64,000 nucleotides of DNA. Origin: Cydia pomonella (lineage: Eukaryota; Arthropoda; Insecta; Lepidoptera; Tortricidae). The notes under the pieces were generated by a model. It was given only the letters and a program-made list of their open reading frames with translations. It made no database searches and was not told the origin of the DNA. Positions within the stretch are counted from its first letter, which is position 1. Every line of letters starts with the position of its first letter. Position numbers and translations under genes: made by a program. The stretch is from assembly GCF_033807575.1 (NCBI RefSeq), contig NC_084725.1, positions 1,151,001 to 1,215,000 on the forward strand. The letters are read 5' to 3'. Of this stretch, positions 41,601 to 53,600 are shown one piece after another.

Positions 41601-44600
41601 CGGCCGTGCTCGCCTACTCCGACGTGCACACCATGTCGCACGGTAATACACGCGCTGCTAACTAATGTAACACAGGCAAGGCGGCGCCGGGCCCGGCGGT
41701 GGTGGGCGAGGAGCTGGACGAGGAGGTGGCGGGCGCGTGCGGCGCGGCCGTGCTCGCCTACTCCGACGTGCACACCATGTCGCACGGTAATACACGCGCT
41801 GCTAACTAATGTAACACAGGCAAGGCGGCGCCGGGCCCGGCGGTGGTGGGCGAGGAGCTGGACGAGGAGGTGGCGGGCGCGTGCGGCGCGGCCGTGCTCG
41901 CCTACTCCGACGTGCACACCATGTCGCACGGTAATACACGCGCTGCTAACTAATGTAACACAGGCAAGGCGGCGCCGGGCCCGGCGGTGGTGGGCGAGGA
42001 GCTGGACGAGGAGGTGGCGGGCGCGTGCGGCGCGGCCGTGCTCGCCTACTCCGACGTGCACACCATGTCGCACGGTAATACACGCGCTGCTAACTAATGT
42101 AACACAGGCAAGGCGGCGCCGGGCCCGGCGGTGGTGGGCGAGGAGCTGGACGAGGAGGTGGCGGGCGCGTGCGGCGCGGCCGTGCTCGCCTACTCCGACG
42201 TGCACACCATGTCGCACGGTAATACACGCGCTGCTAACTAATGTAACACAGGCAAGGCGGCGCCGGGCCCGGCGGTGGTGGGCGAGGAGCTGGACGAGGA
42301 GGTGGCGGGCGCGTGCGGCGCGGCCGTGCTCGCCTACTCCGACGTGCACACCATGTCGCACGGTAATACACGCGCTGCTAACTAATGTAACACAGGCAAG
42401 GCGGCGCCGGGCCCGGCGGTGGTGGGCGAGGAGCTGGACGAGGAGGTGGCGGGCGCGTGCGGCGCGGCCGTGCTCGCCTACTCCGACGTGCACACCATGT
42501 CGCACGGTAATACACGCGCTGCTAACTAATGTAACACAGGCAAGGCGGCGCCGGGCCCGGCGGTGGTGGGCGAGGAGCTGGACGAGGAGGTGGCGGGCGC
42601 GTGCGGCGCGGCCGTGCTCGCCTACTCCGACGTGCACACCATGTCGCACGGTAATACACGCGCTGCTAACTAATGTAACACAGGCAAGGCGGCGCCGGGC
42701 CCGGCGGTGGTGGGCGAGGAGCTGGACGAGGAGGTGGCGGGCGCGTGCGGCGCGGCCGTGCTCGCCTACTCCGACGTGCACACCATGTCGCACGGTAATA
42801 CACGCGCTGCTAACTAATGTAACACAGGCAAGGCGGCGCCGGGCCCGGCGGTGGTGGGCGAGGAGCTGGACGAGGAGGTGGCGGGCGCGTGCGGCGCGGC
42901 CGTGCTCGCCTACTCCGACGTGCACACCATGTCGCACGGTAATACACGCGCTGCTAACTAATGTAACACAGGCAAGGCGGCGCCGGGCCCGGCGGTGGTG
43001 GGCGAGGAGCTGGACGAGGAGGTGGCGGGCGCGTGCGGCGCGGCCGTGCTCGCCTACTCCGACGTGCACACCATGTCGCACGGTAATACACGCGCTGCTA
43101 ACTAATGTAACACAGGCAAGGCGGCGCCGGGCCCGGCGGTGGTGGGCGAGGAGCTGGACGAGGAGGTGGCGGGCGCGTGCGGCGCGGCCGTGCTCGCCTA
43201 CTCCGACGTGCACACCATGTCGCACGGTAATACACGCGCTGCTAACTAATGTAACACAGGCAAGGCGGCGCCGGGCCCGGCGGTGGTGGGCGAGGAGCTG
43301 GACGAGGAGGTGGCGGGCGCGTGCGGCGCGGCCGTGCTCGCCTACTCCGACGTGCACACCATGTCGCACGGTAATACACGCGCTGCTAACTAATGTAACA
43401 CAGGCAAGGCGGCGCCGGGCCCGGCGGTGGTGGGCGAGGAGCTGGACGAGGAGGTGGCGGGCGCGTGCGGCGCGGCCGTGCTCGCCTACTCCGACGTGCA
43501 CACCATGTCGCACGGTAATACACGCGCTGCTAACTAATGTAACACAGGCAAGGCGGCGCCGGGCCCGGCGGTGGTGGGCGAGGAGCTGGACGAGGAGGTG
43601 GCGGGCGCGTGCGGCGCGGCCGTGCTCGCCTACTCCGACGTGCACACCATGTCGCACGGTAATACACGCGCTGCTAACTAATGTAACACAGGCAAGGCGG
43701 CGCCGGGCCCGGCGGTGGTGGGCGAGGAGCTGGACGAGGAGGTGGCGGGCGCGTGCGGCGCGGCCGTGCTCGCCTACTCCGACGTGCACACCATGTCGCA
43801 CGGTAATACACGCGCTGCTAACTAATGTAACACAGGCAAGGCGGCGCCGGGCCCGGCGGTGGTGGGCGAGGAGCTGGACGAGGAGGTGGCGGGCGCGTGC
43901 GGCGCGGCCGTGCTCGCCTACTCCGACGTGCACACCATGTCGCACGGTAATACACGCGCTGCTAACTAATGTAACACAGGCAAGGCGGCGCCGGGCCCGG
44001 CGGTGGTGGGCGAGGAGCTGGACGAGGAGGTGGCGGGCGCGTGCGGCGCGGCCGTGCTCGCCTACTCCGACGTGCACACCATGTCGCACGGTAATACACG
44101 CGCTGCTAACTAATGTAACACAGGCAAGGCGGCGCCGGGCCCGGCGGTGGTGGGCGAGGAGCTGGACGAGGAGGTGGCGGGCGCGTGCGGCGCGGCCGTG
44201 CTCGCCTACTCCGACGTGCACACCATGTCGCACGGTAATACACGCGCTGCTAACTAATGTAACACAGGCAAGGCGGCGCCGGGCCCGGCGGTGGTGGGCG
44301 AGGAGCTGGACGAGGAGGTGGCGGGCGCGTGCGGCGCGGCCGTGCTCGCCTACTCCGACGTGCACACCATGTCGCACGGTAATACACGCGCTGCTAACTA
44401 ATGTAACACAGGCAAGGCGGCGCCGGGCCCGGCGGTGGTGGGCGAGGAGCTGGACGAGGAGGTGGCGGGCGCGTGCGGCGCGGCCGTGCTCGCCTACTCC
44501 GACGTGCACACCATGTCGCACGGTAATACACGCGCTGCTAACTAATGTAACACAGGCAAGGCGGCGCCGGGCCCGGCGGTGGTGGGCGAGGAGCTGGACG

Positions 44601-47600
44601 AGGAGGTGGCGGGCGCGTGCGGCGCGGCCGTGCTCGCCTACTCCGACGTGCACACCATGTCGCACGGTAATACACGCGCTGCTAACTAATGTAACACAGG
44701 CAAGGCGGCGCCGGGCCCGGCGGTGGTGGGCGAGGAGCTGGACGAGGAGGTGGCGGGCGCGTGCGGCGCGGCCGTGCTCGCCTACTCCGACGTGCACACC
44801 ATGTCGCACGGTAATACACGCGCTGCTAACTAATGTAACACAGGCAAGGCGGCGCCGGGCCCGGCGGTGGTGGGCGAGGAGCTGGACGAGGAGGTGGCGG
44901 GCGCGTGCGGCGCGGCCGTGCTCGCCTACTCCGACGTGCACACCATGTCGCACGGTAATACACGCGCTGCTAACTAATGCACGGACCTGAATCTAACTCG
45001 GATGATTACCTTTTTAGGGTTCCGTAGTCAACTAGGAACCCTTATGGTTGCGCCATGTTCGTCTGTCTGTCTGTCCGAGGCTTTGCTCCGTGGTCGTTAG
45101 TGGTAGAAAGCTCAAATTGGGCATGAATATATAAATCAATAAAGCCGACAAAGTCGTAGAATAAAATCTATTTTTTTTAGGGTACCTCCCCTACACGTAA
45201 CCGCCACATTACGTGAATATATTCGGAGATAATCGCTCCGAAAGAAAAAAAAAAAGTGTGTCCCCCTCCCACCAACTTTTGAACCATAGGTCAAAAAAAT
45301 ATGAAAAAAATCGTGGAAGTATAGCTTAAGAGACATTAAATAAAAACATCTCTTGGTTAATAATCTCCTATACTTTAAGCTCCAGTTTAGCTTATTATGA
45401 CGGAAAAGTAACTACGGAACCCTACTCTGAGCATGGCCCGATATGCTCTTGGCCGATTTTTTTTTTACATTGAAATTTGACCGTTATCACCGAGTTAGAC
45501 AACAGGAGACTCGAGAACACGGTCCAACAGACAGTATTAGATTAAAGATCTGTGTCAAATATTTTAAAAAATCCTTGTTTATTTCTACAGGCACCACAGT
45601 CCTAGAAGAAATAATGGCAGAGAAGAAGCGAGAAGCCGGCAGTTCGGACGTGCTGCCAGCGAAGGTGTCCGTCATGAAGCCCATCCTGCGCTTCCTGCAG
45701 CTGCTTTGCGAGAACCACAACCCCGACCTACAAGTAAATCATTGAACTTTTTTTAATACTACGTCGGTGGCAAACAAACATACGGCCCGCCTGATGGTAA
45801 GCAGTCTCCGTAGCCTATGTACGTCTGCAACTCCAGAGGAGTTACATGCGCGTTGCCAACCCTTAAACCGCACCCTCGTTGAGCTCTGGCAACCTTACTC
45901 ACCGGCAAGAACACAACGCTATGAGTAGGGTCTAGTGTTATTTGGCTGCGGTTGTCTGTAAGGTGGAGGTACTTCCCCAGTTGGGCTCTGCTCCAGATCT
46001 GGAATGTCATCCGCTGTGCTGTGCCCTACCACACAAAGCGAGATGATTATTCACAATGCCCATACCTCTCTTTTGGACGTAGTTTAAGGACGTACCCGAG
46101 TCCCGAAACTAGTTTTAAGTTAAGATTCTACAAGAACAACGGTCCTAGAAGAAATGTGACGTTTGCTACTACAACCACATTGTCAGTTGTCGATAAGGTC
46201 GAATTCAATTTGAAGCTTTATGAAGACAACGTCTTATTAACAATGACAGTACCTTTTTAAATGAAAACGTCACAAATAATGGCGGGGAAGAAATGAGAAG
46301 CTGGCTTCTGACGACTTCATGAAGGCCATCCTGCGATTTCTGCAGCTGCTCTGCGAGAACCACAATCCTGCCCTACAGATATTTGTTGTTTAACGAAGGT
46401 ATATCAGTTAACCCCTTGAGTCCCAGGGATTAAAATTTATCAGCTAAATCTCAGCAAGTTAAACATACAGCTGTAGTAAGTTCGTGACCATTGGTAGGAA
46501 GATTCACTAATTATTTCTTTGTTTTAGAACCTCCTCCGCAACCAGAACAACAAGTCCAACTACAACCTGGTGTCCGAGACCCTCATGTTCCTGGACTGCA
46601 TCTGCGGCTCCACCACCGGAGGCCTGGGGCTGCTGGGGCTGTACATCAACGAGGGCAACGTGGCGCTCATCAACCAGACGCTGGAGACCCTCACGGAGTA
46701 CTGCCAAGGTCAGAAACATCGCACTAAACAAGTCCAACTACAACCTGGTGTCCGACACCCTCATGCTCCTGGCCTGCATCTTTTTTTTTTATATACTACG
46801 TCGGTGGCAAACAAGCATACGGCCTGCCTGATGGTAAGCAGTATCCGTAGCCTATGTACGCCTGCAACTCCAGAGGAGTTACATGCGCGTTGCCGACCCT
46901 AAAATCTGTAACAATCTAACAATTGGGTTAAGAGCATTTTACAAAAAAACTACTTTCATTTGTGAATTTTATGTCATTTCAAATCAATATTAGAGATCAT
47001 ACATATTCACCTCACAAGAGTATGGCTAAACCAGCTAAACGTTGAAAAATCACCCACATGTGTCTGAAGCGACATCTGTGTTCCGTAGCTCTTTAGTAAT
47101 CGCGATAATCATATCAAATTTTCCTCCCAGGCCCCTGCCACGAGAACCAAAACTGCATAGCGACGCACGAGAGCAACGGTCTCGACATCATCACCGCTCT
47201 CATTCTGAACGACATCAATCCCCTCGGCAAGACAAGGATGGAGCTAGTGCTCGAGCTGAAGAACAACGCTTCCAAACTGCTGCTGGCCATTATGGAGAGC
47301 AGAAATGACTCCGAGAATAATGCCGAGAGGATACTTTACAATATGAACCCACGCCAGCTGGTAAGTGACAACTGATCTTCAATGTTCTGATCATTGTAAA
47401 TCGTTGTACAATACACGTGCGAAAAGGTAATTGTGCGGATTTCCTACTTTTCGTACTTTTATCGTTGTGTTGTTGTATTGTTGTTGTCTTGTTCTATTAC
47501 GATGGAAATATAAGCTGAGAATTTGCATACATATGTAAGTCGGGTGACATTGCAATATTATGGTACCATCGAGCTGATCTAATGATGGAGACAGGAGGTA

Positions 47601-50600
47601 GCCATAGAAACTCTGTGATAAAATAACGCAACCTAATTGTGTTTGGGGTTTTTAGAATTGTCTCGATGAGTATTAGTTGCCTGTGGAAAAAAAGTACAGT
47701 CAGCGATAAAAGCTTGTACCAAAAATGATTTTTTTACCAAAAACTTATATACAAAGATAAATGATTCGGCAGGTAGATGTGGCGTGCTCTGCCTTCCATC
47801 AGGAACACGCGCCGGACGCCGACTCCGACTCTGAGGACGACGCGCCCGTGCAAGGCGTCTCTCCTAAGGAAGTGAGTACCTATTTCGTTATTTTTAAGTG
47901 CTATTCTAGGTACACCAACACAGTAGACCATGTTGATCTCGTGTCGGTCTACCGACCACATAAAAAACTATATGCAAGTACTTATATACTTGTTATTGTT
48001 ACAGGTTTTTAAGTGCTATTCACGAAAACTGGCACGAATGAAATGAATGAAACTTTGATTGTATGAGTCCACCAGGGGCCCATTCTCTAACGGTATTAGA
48101 CTACGTATGGGTTTCCAACACACTAACAATATTAGCCTAATATGGTTCGAGACATGGGCCCCATGTATCGGTATACAGTTAGAGCCACCATTTTATTGGT
48201 TAATGTGTTCATTCTATTCGTGGCAGCTCTTGTGAATCTACTTATAGTGTCCAACTGGCTACTTGACTGTTTTTTGTAAATAATTTCAAACGATCTTGAT
48301 TTTCCTGAGGATCAAATGTCTACATAGGACTCGTGGCATTTAAGCAACACAAAGATCAGAAATGAGAGTTAAAGTCTGACGCTCACACTCGACGATTGAA
48401 ACGCCTCTAACAAAATGATAAGGTGATGTGACGTCACATCATATAAGTCTGTCCTAAATGTATGGAAGATCAAGGAAATTGCCATTTTGACCCTGAAATA
48501 CTGCGTTTATGTTTATAGTTGTCATACAATTAATTTTTCAATAAAATGTAAGGAATCGAATGGTATCATTTTATTATCTATTTTAGAAAGAAAAAAAAAA
48601 TTTTTTTTGAGATTTTCCGAGCCTTGTATTTTTTTATAATCTCAATATAATTTTTTAAATTCCACTTTTTTATAATGGATGGCTCATTTTCTATCCATCT
48701 AACTAAATTTTGTTATAATATTCAACATGTGTCAAGTACCCGATTGAAAATGTGATGTGATGTTTGCGACAACAGGTGGGCCACAACATCTACATCCTGT
48801 GCCACCAGCTGGCCGGCCACAACAAGGAGCTGGCCGCGCTGGTGCGCGCCACGCCCGCCGGCGCGCACGCGCTCGCGCTGCAGTACTACCGTACTCACAC
48901 GGCGCAGATAGAGGTACCACTAGTATTTTTACCTGTTACTGGCCAGTATGATAGGAACCCCACTTTATTGGGTAATAAAATTGGAGGAGGCCTTTACCCA
49001 ATAAAGTGGAGTTCCTATCAACTTTTAGTTTGAAAGAAAAAAAAAAGAACTATTAAATTAAGTTGAAATATACTAACCATAATAAGTTTAATTAATAGTA
49101 TGTACCTAAATGATACCAAGTGTGTAAGTAGTTGATAAGAAAATAAAGAGGCTTTTTATTATTATTTATTATTACTGGCTAGTATTTGTACTTCACGCAT
49201 GTTTACTTGTAATTTATTTACGTATTTATTTATTTAATTATGTACACTAACTAAAAAAAAAAAAAACATTTTTTTTTTTGTTTTTGTTGTTTCTGGCGTT
49301 GATTGCGGACCGTCTCGACTGTCCTTACATCGCCGACTGTTGTAATTGGCATGTGAGAAGAGGCGTCGGCTAACTAGGAAAATTATTCGAATTTGTAATT
49401 TAAAAAATATAATAATTATTGTAGTTGGTCTTTATTGTCTATTTCTATTATAATACGTAAGTAAATCTTGATATTCATTTGTTAATTTTAATCATTAATT
49501 TTGTTTTTTGTTTATTTGTTGTGTAAATATTGTAGAGATATGAAAAAAAAAATTATTGGCATGAAATATATGTATATATATTTTTTATTTATTTAAATTT
49601 TTTACCTGTTACTTACGAGTATTCTTACCTGTTATTTCCAAGTATTTATACTTGTTACTTGTAAGTAAAAATACTCTTAAAAATATACTTCTTGATTTTG
49701 CTAAGAAATATATTTACAAACATACTTTCTAACCATCTTTTGTGGTTATCCCAACAGATAGTCCGAACGGACCGCAGCATGGAACAGATAGTATTCCCCA
49801 TCCCGGAGATCTGCGAGTATCTGCCCGCCGACAGTAAGCACCGCGTGCTGCAGACCGCCGAGCGAGACGACCAGGGCAGCAAGGTCACTCTTACTACTTG
49901 TATTTTACGCTAACACTAACTGTTTATTTCTTTGTTACGCCATAGGGAGCGTGCATGAACTGTAGGAGGCAGCACAGGAGCCGTCAGATTTTTGGCGCGA
50001 GGCGTAAATGTGATGTTTTTTGTTCCGATGTAACCCACAAGATGGCAGAACCTACTATGCCCAAGAAAACACGTGACGTGTACATGTGCATGTTTATGGT
50101 TCCGATTCAGGCCACAAGATGGCAGACCCTCCAACGCGCACGGTCCCTTTAGTGAAAACCACAAAAAGCCCGGCAATAAGCGAAGTATTGTCATAAAATG
50201 TATTCATCATTCGCTTGCCCTTATCCCATTCATTTGGGGTGTCATAAAATGTATTATTAGTATTAAAATCCAGTATCGAGTTATATTGTTGTAGATTATA
50301 TAAAATTATACAATCTTCAAAGTATAAATTGTTTTGAATGAAGGATGTCGAAATATTTGAATGTTTTAGGTTGCCGACTTCTTTTCCCGTCTCGACAACC
50401 TCTTCCACGAGATGAAATGGCAAAAGAAGTTGAGAGGTAAGTCATGGAAAAATACTTGGAAGTACTCGCGATATAAGAACAGAGAGAAATCCATTTAATA
50501 AAGTTACGTAAATAACTATAATGATTTTATTCATAAACACACAAACAGTAATAGACAGACATAAAAGAGAACATAGTGAGAGTAAAGTGTCACGAAATGG

Positions 50601-53600
50601 CCTCATCTCAGCATGTTGCTGGCGACTTCCAGCGCTGATCTTCCGATGAGACCATCGAGTGCGAAATAATCACGGAAGGTAATAGACAAAAGGAAAGAAA
50701 CATAAAATAAACATGACGAACATACTTAACACTAAGTTTAAATAAAATTGCACGGACGAAACGAACGTACCAGTCTGTACCGGTCCGGTCGGATCGTATC
50801 GTGGCGCGGCATTAAGCGTGCATAACTAGCGCCAGGTAGGTAGGTAGCTACACGAATTAAATCCAATGACAGATTTGACAAACATAATAATAAGATGAAT
50901 CTCATAATCTCTTTATTTCTGAAACTAGATTGAATGGTTAAAATATCGAACAGTGAAAAATACTCTAATGTATCCTGGTCAAGTAGTACTTGGAACAGGG
51001 AAAACTACTTGTGTCTTATAAATCATTTGCAACATGGATAATACTTGTATCATGTTATAATACTTGGAACAGGGAAAAAAACTATTGTGTTCTGGAAAGT
51101 TAAATTGAATAGGGAGCGTGCATAGACTGTAAAGGGCAGCACAGGAGACGTCAGATTTTTCGCGCGAGGTGTAAGTGTGAAGTTATGCTTCCAATGTAGT
51201 CCACAAGATGGCAGAACCTACTATGCACAAGAAAACGTACGAGAACGGTAGATGGCAGCACTTGCTTTGGCGTGAAGTGTCAATGTACATGTTTATGTTG
51301 CCGATTCGGGCCACAAGATGGCAGACCCCCCAACGCGCACGGTCCCTATTGGTGTTTCAAAGTGTATTTTGTTCGCAGGTCAACCTTTTCTGTTCTGGGT
51401 GTCGTCCTACATGTCCCTGTGGAGCACGATTTTATTCAACTTCGCTGTTCTAATCAACGTCATCGTTGCTTTTTTCTATCCATTTCAAGAAGAAACCCCC
51501 AGTAAGTATAATATACTTAGTATAAATAGTGGTACTTTTTACAGACCAAGTTTCTTAAGTATTTAACTGTATACAACATGTTACACCAGCCACTGAAAGT
51601 GGGATGAACACGTTGTATAGGTCATTTGTGTTCGTGTTTTTTTTCTATCGGGCGAAAGTAAAAAAAAAAACAACGGGTTGCACTCCGGGAGTGCCGCCAG
51701 AAGTGAAAACTTGAATAAATATTAACGTTGTGCATTTTTGATATTCTTGAATGGTTAGAGAATAATTTTGCACGAATTGCTTTAATTATCAGTATAAAAG
51801 TACTATCATTTATGTGGTAAAATACAATATTCATTTATTGCGCTATCGTACACAAACATGACAATTTATATTACCTTAAAAATTTAACTAGTGGTTTTAA
51901 TGACATTGTAACTGTTTTTCGATCAGGTCACGTGTCCGTCTTACGAATTTTCAATCAGTCGAATCTGTCGGTCACGTGACCTGACGCGAGTATAATATTT
52001 ATCCCCATCACAAAAAGTGCACAGCGCCGCTAAAGAAGTTTTCACTTAAAAATAAAAGAATTCAAATCGCTGAAGTTGCAATCCTCAAGATTGCTAATTA
52101 ATTTTCTGGCAACCGTATTGTGATCTTTAGCGGTAGGATTTTTCAATAACTTCGCTTAACTTACGGCACCTTAAATCTTTGGTACTAACTATCGTTTCTG
52201 ACTATATTTAGAAGTGCATGCTAACTTTCCAGCGTATCAGATGGTTCGGAGTGAGTTTCAGTCACCTGGCATGATTTCACAACTACAACTTTCATCTTCC
52301 TTTCACCTTCAGTGAAACTTAAAATTTTACTTGGCTTTTTTTTTAAAGTTGACTTGGTAGTCAATACTACATTTTCTTACTTTTTTTTCTTTTCTCGGTA
52401 CTGCATGTTCTCTTTGTCAAAACGGTGCAGTTTTTCGAATATACGTTTTGATGTACATAATGTAGTATAAATTAGATTTATTTTCTTTATATAAGATATG
52501 CATGCCCATTAGCTGACTGAATAAACTGTTCTTTGAAATGATAACATCCACTTAACTGTATTCTAGGAAATGAATGATTTGATATTTGATCCTTTATAAT
52601 ATAATATTGATGAAACATTTGTATCCTTGACTTTGTGATTTAAATTTCTAACCCCAATGAATACTTGTATGATTCTGAGATACATGTATACCTTGTACCT
52701 TCTTCTGACTCAACGTTCAGATCCCTTAAATTTGGATTATTTCAACCTGTTACCACCAGGGATTTCTTGTGTGTAGTGGCATAAGGTGAGAAAAAATCCC
52801 CAGTTGTTTTGGTGTCCACTAGCTAGTAATAGCCTCCAAATTGTTGGTATATCCACAGAACTGGGCCAGCACCTATCGCTGGTAGTGTGGTGCGTGTCCG
52901 GCAGCGCGGCCGCCCTGGTGACGTGGCTGCCGCGCTCGTCCGGGGTGCGCGCGCTGCTGGCCAGCGGGATAGTGCGGCTCATATTCAGCGCCGGGCCCGA
53001 GCCCACCTTGTGGACCCTGGGCATGCTCACGGTGAGTACATTGCAAGTTAAATAAAAGGCTGTAAAAAATACTGTTGACACGCGTCAACTTCTATCTTCT
53101 CGCTAAACCTCAGACATTCATCAGCAACTACCGCTCATGTACGCTCTATTAAAAATATTAATATAAGATCCACCGAAGTTTAGTTCTGAGTGTTGCTGGT
53201 AGTTATAGAGTTGACAAACGCCCTACAAATACAAATTTCATTGATGATGATGGAAATAGATCCGACATCTGAAAATTCTCTCTGGTTCCAGATAGTGGTG
53301 AAGGGCGTCCACCTCGTCTCCATCATGGGCAACCAGGGCACACTGTCCAAGGCCCCCCGCCGGGTCCTCCGGGACCCTGAGCTCCTCTACCACGGCGCGT
53401 ACCTAGGCTTCTGCTTCCTGGGCATCTGCTGCCACCCATTCTTCTTCTCGGTGCTGGTGAGTAGCCAATACCCCTCATAGGCCACCAAATCATAATGAAG
53501 AAACCCTACCGAGAGGAGGAAGTTACGGAAGACCCCGCAAGAAGTCAGCAACAAAAATTTAATTTGTTTTTTGTTTCAGCTTCTAGACATTGTGTACCGC

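Noticed and set aside
41312..44953. A 1213-codon open frame on the minus strand made of a 48-residue repeat
   Set aside because: It is the antisense shadow of the 144-bp e21 array; 144 is a multiple of 3, so any stop-free frame in one unit stays open. The + strand has the splice sites and phases of Itpr.
41383..44979. Regular repeat-spacer layout resembling a CRISPR array
   Set aside because: Both the repeat and the spacer are identical in all units, the repeat is a coding exon, and the context is an animal gene.
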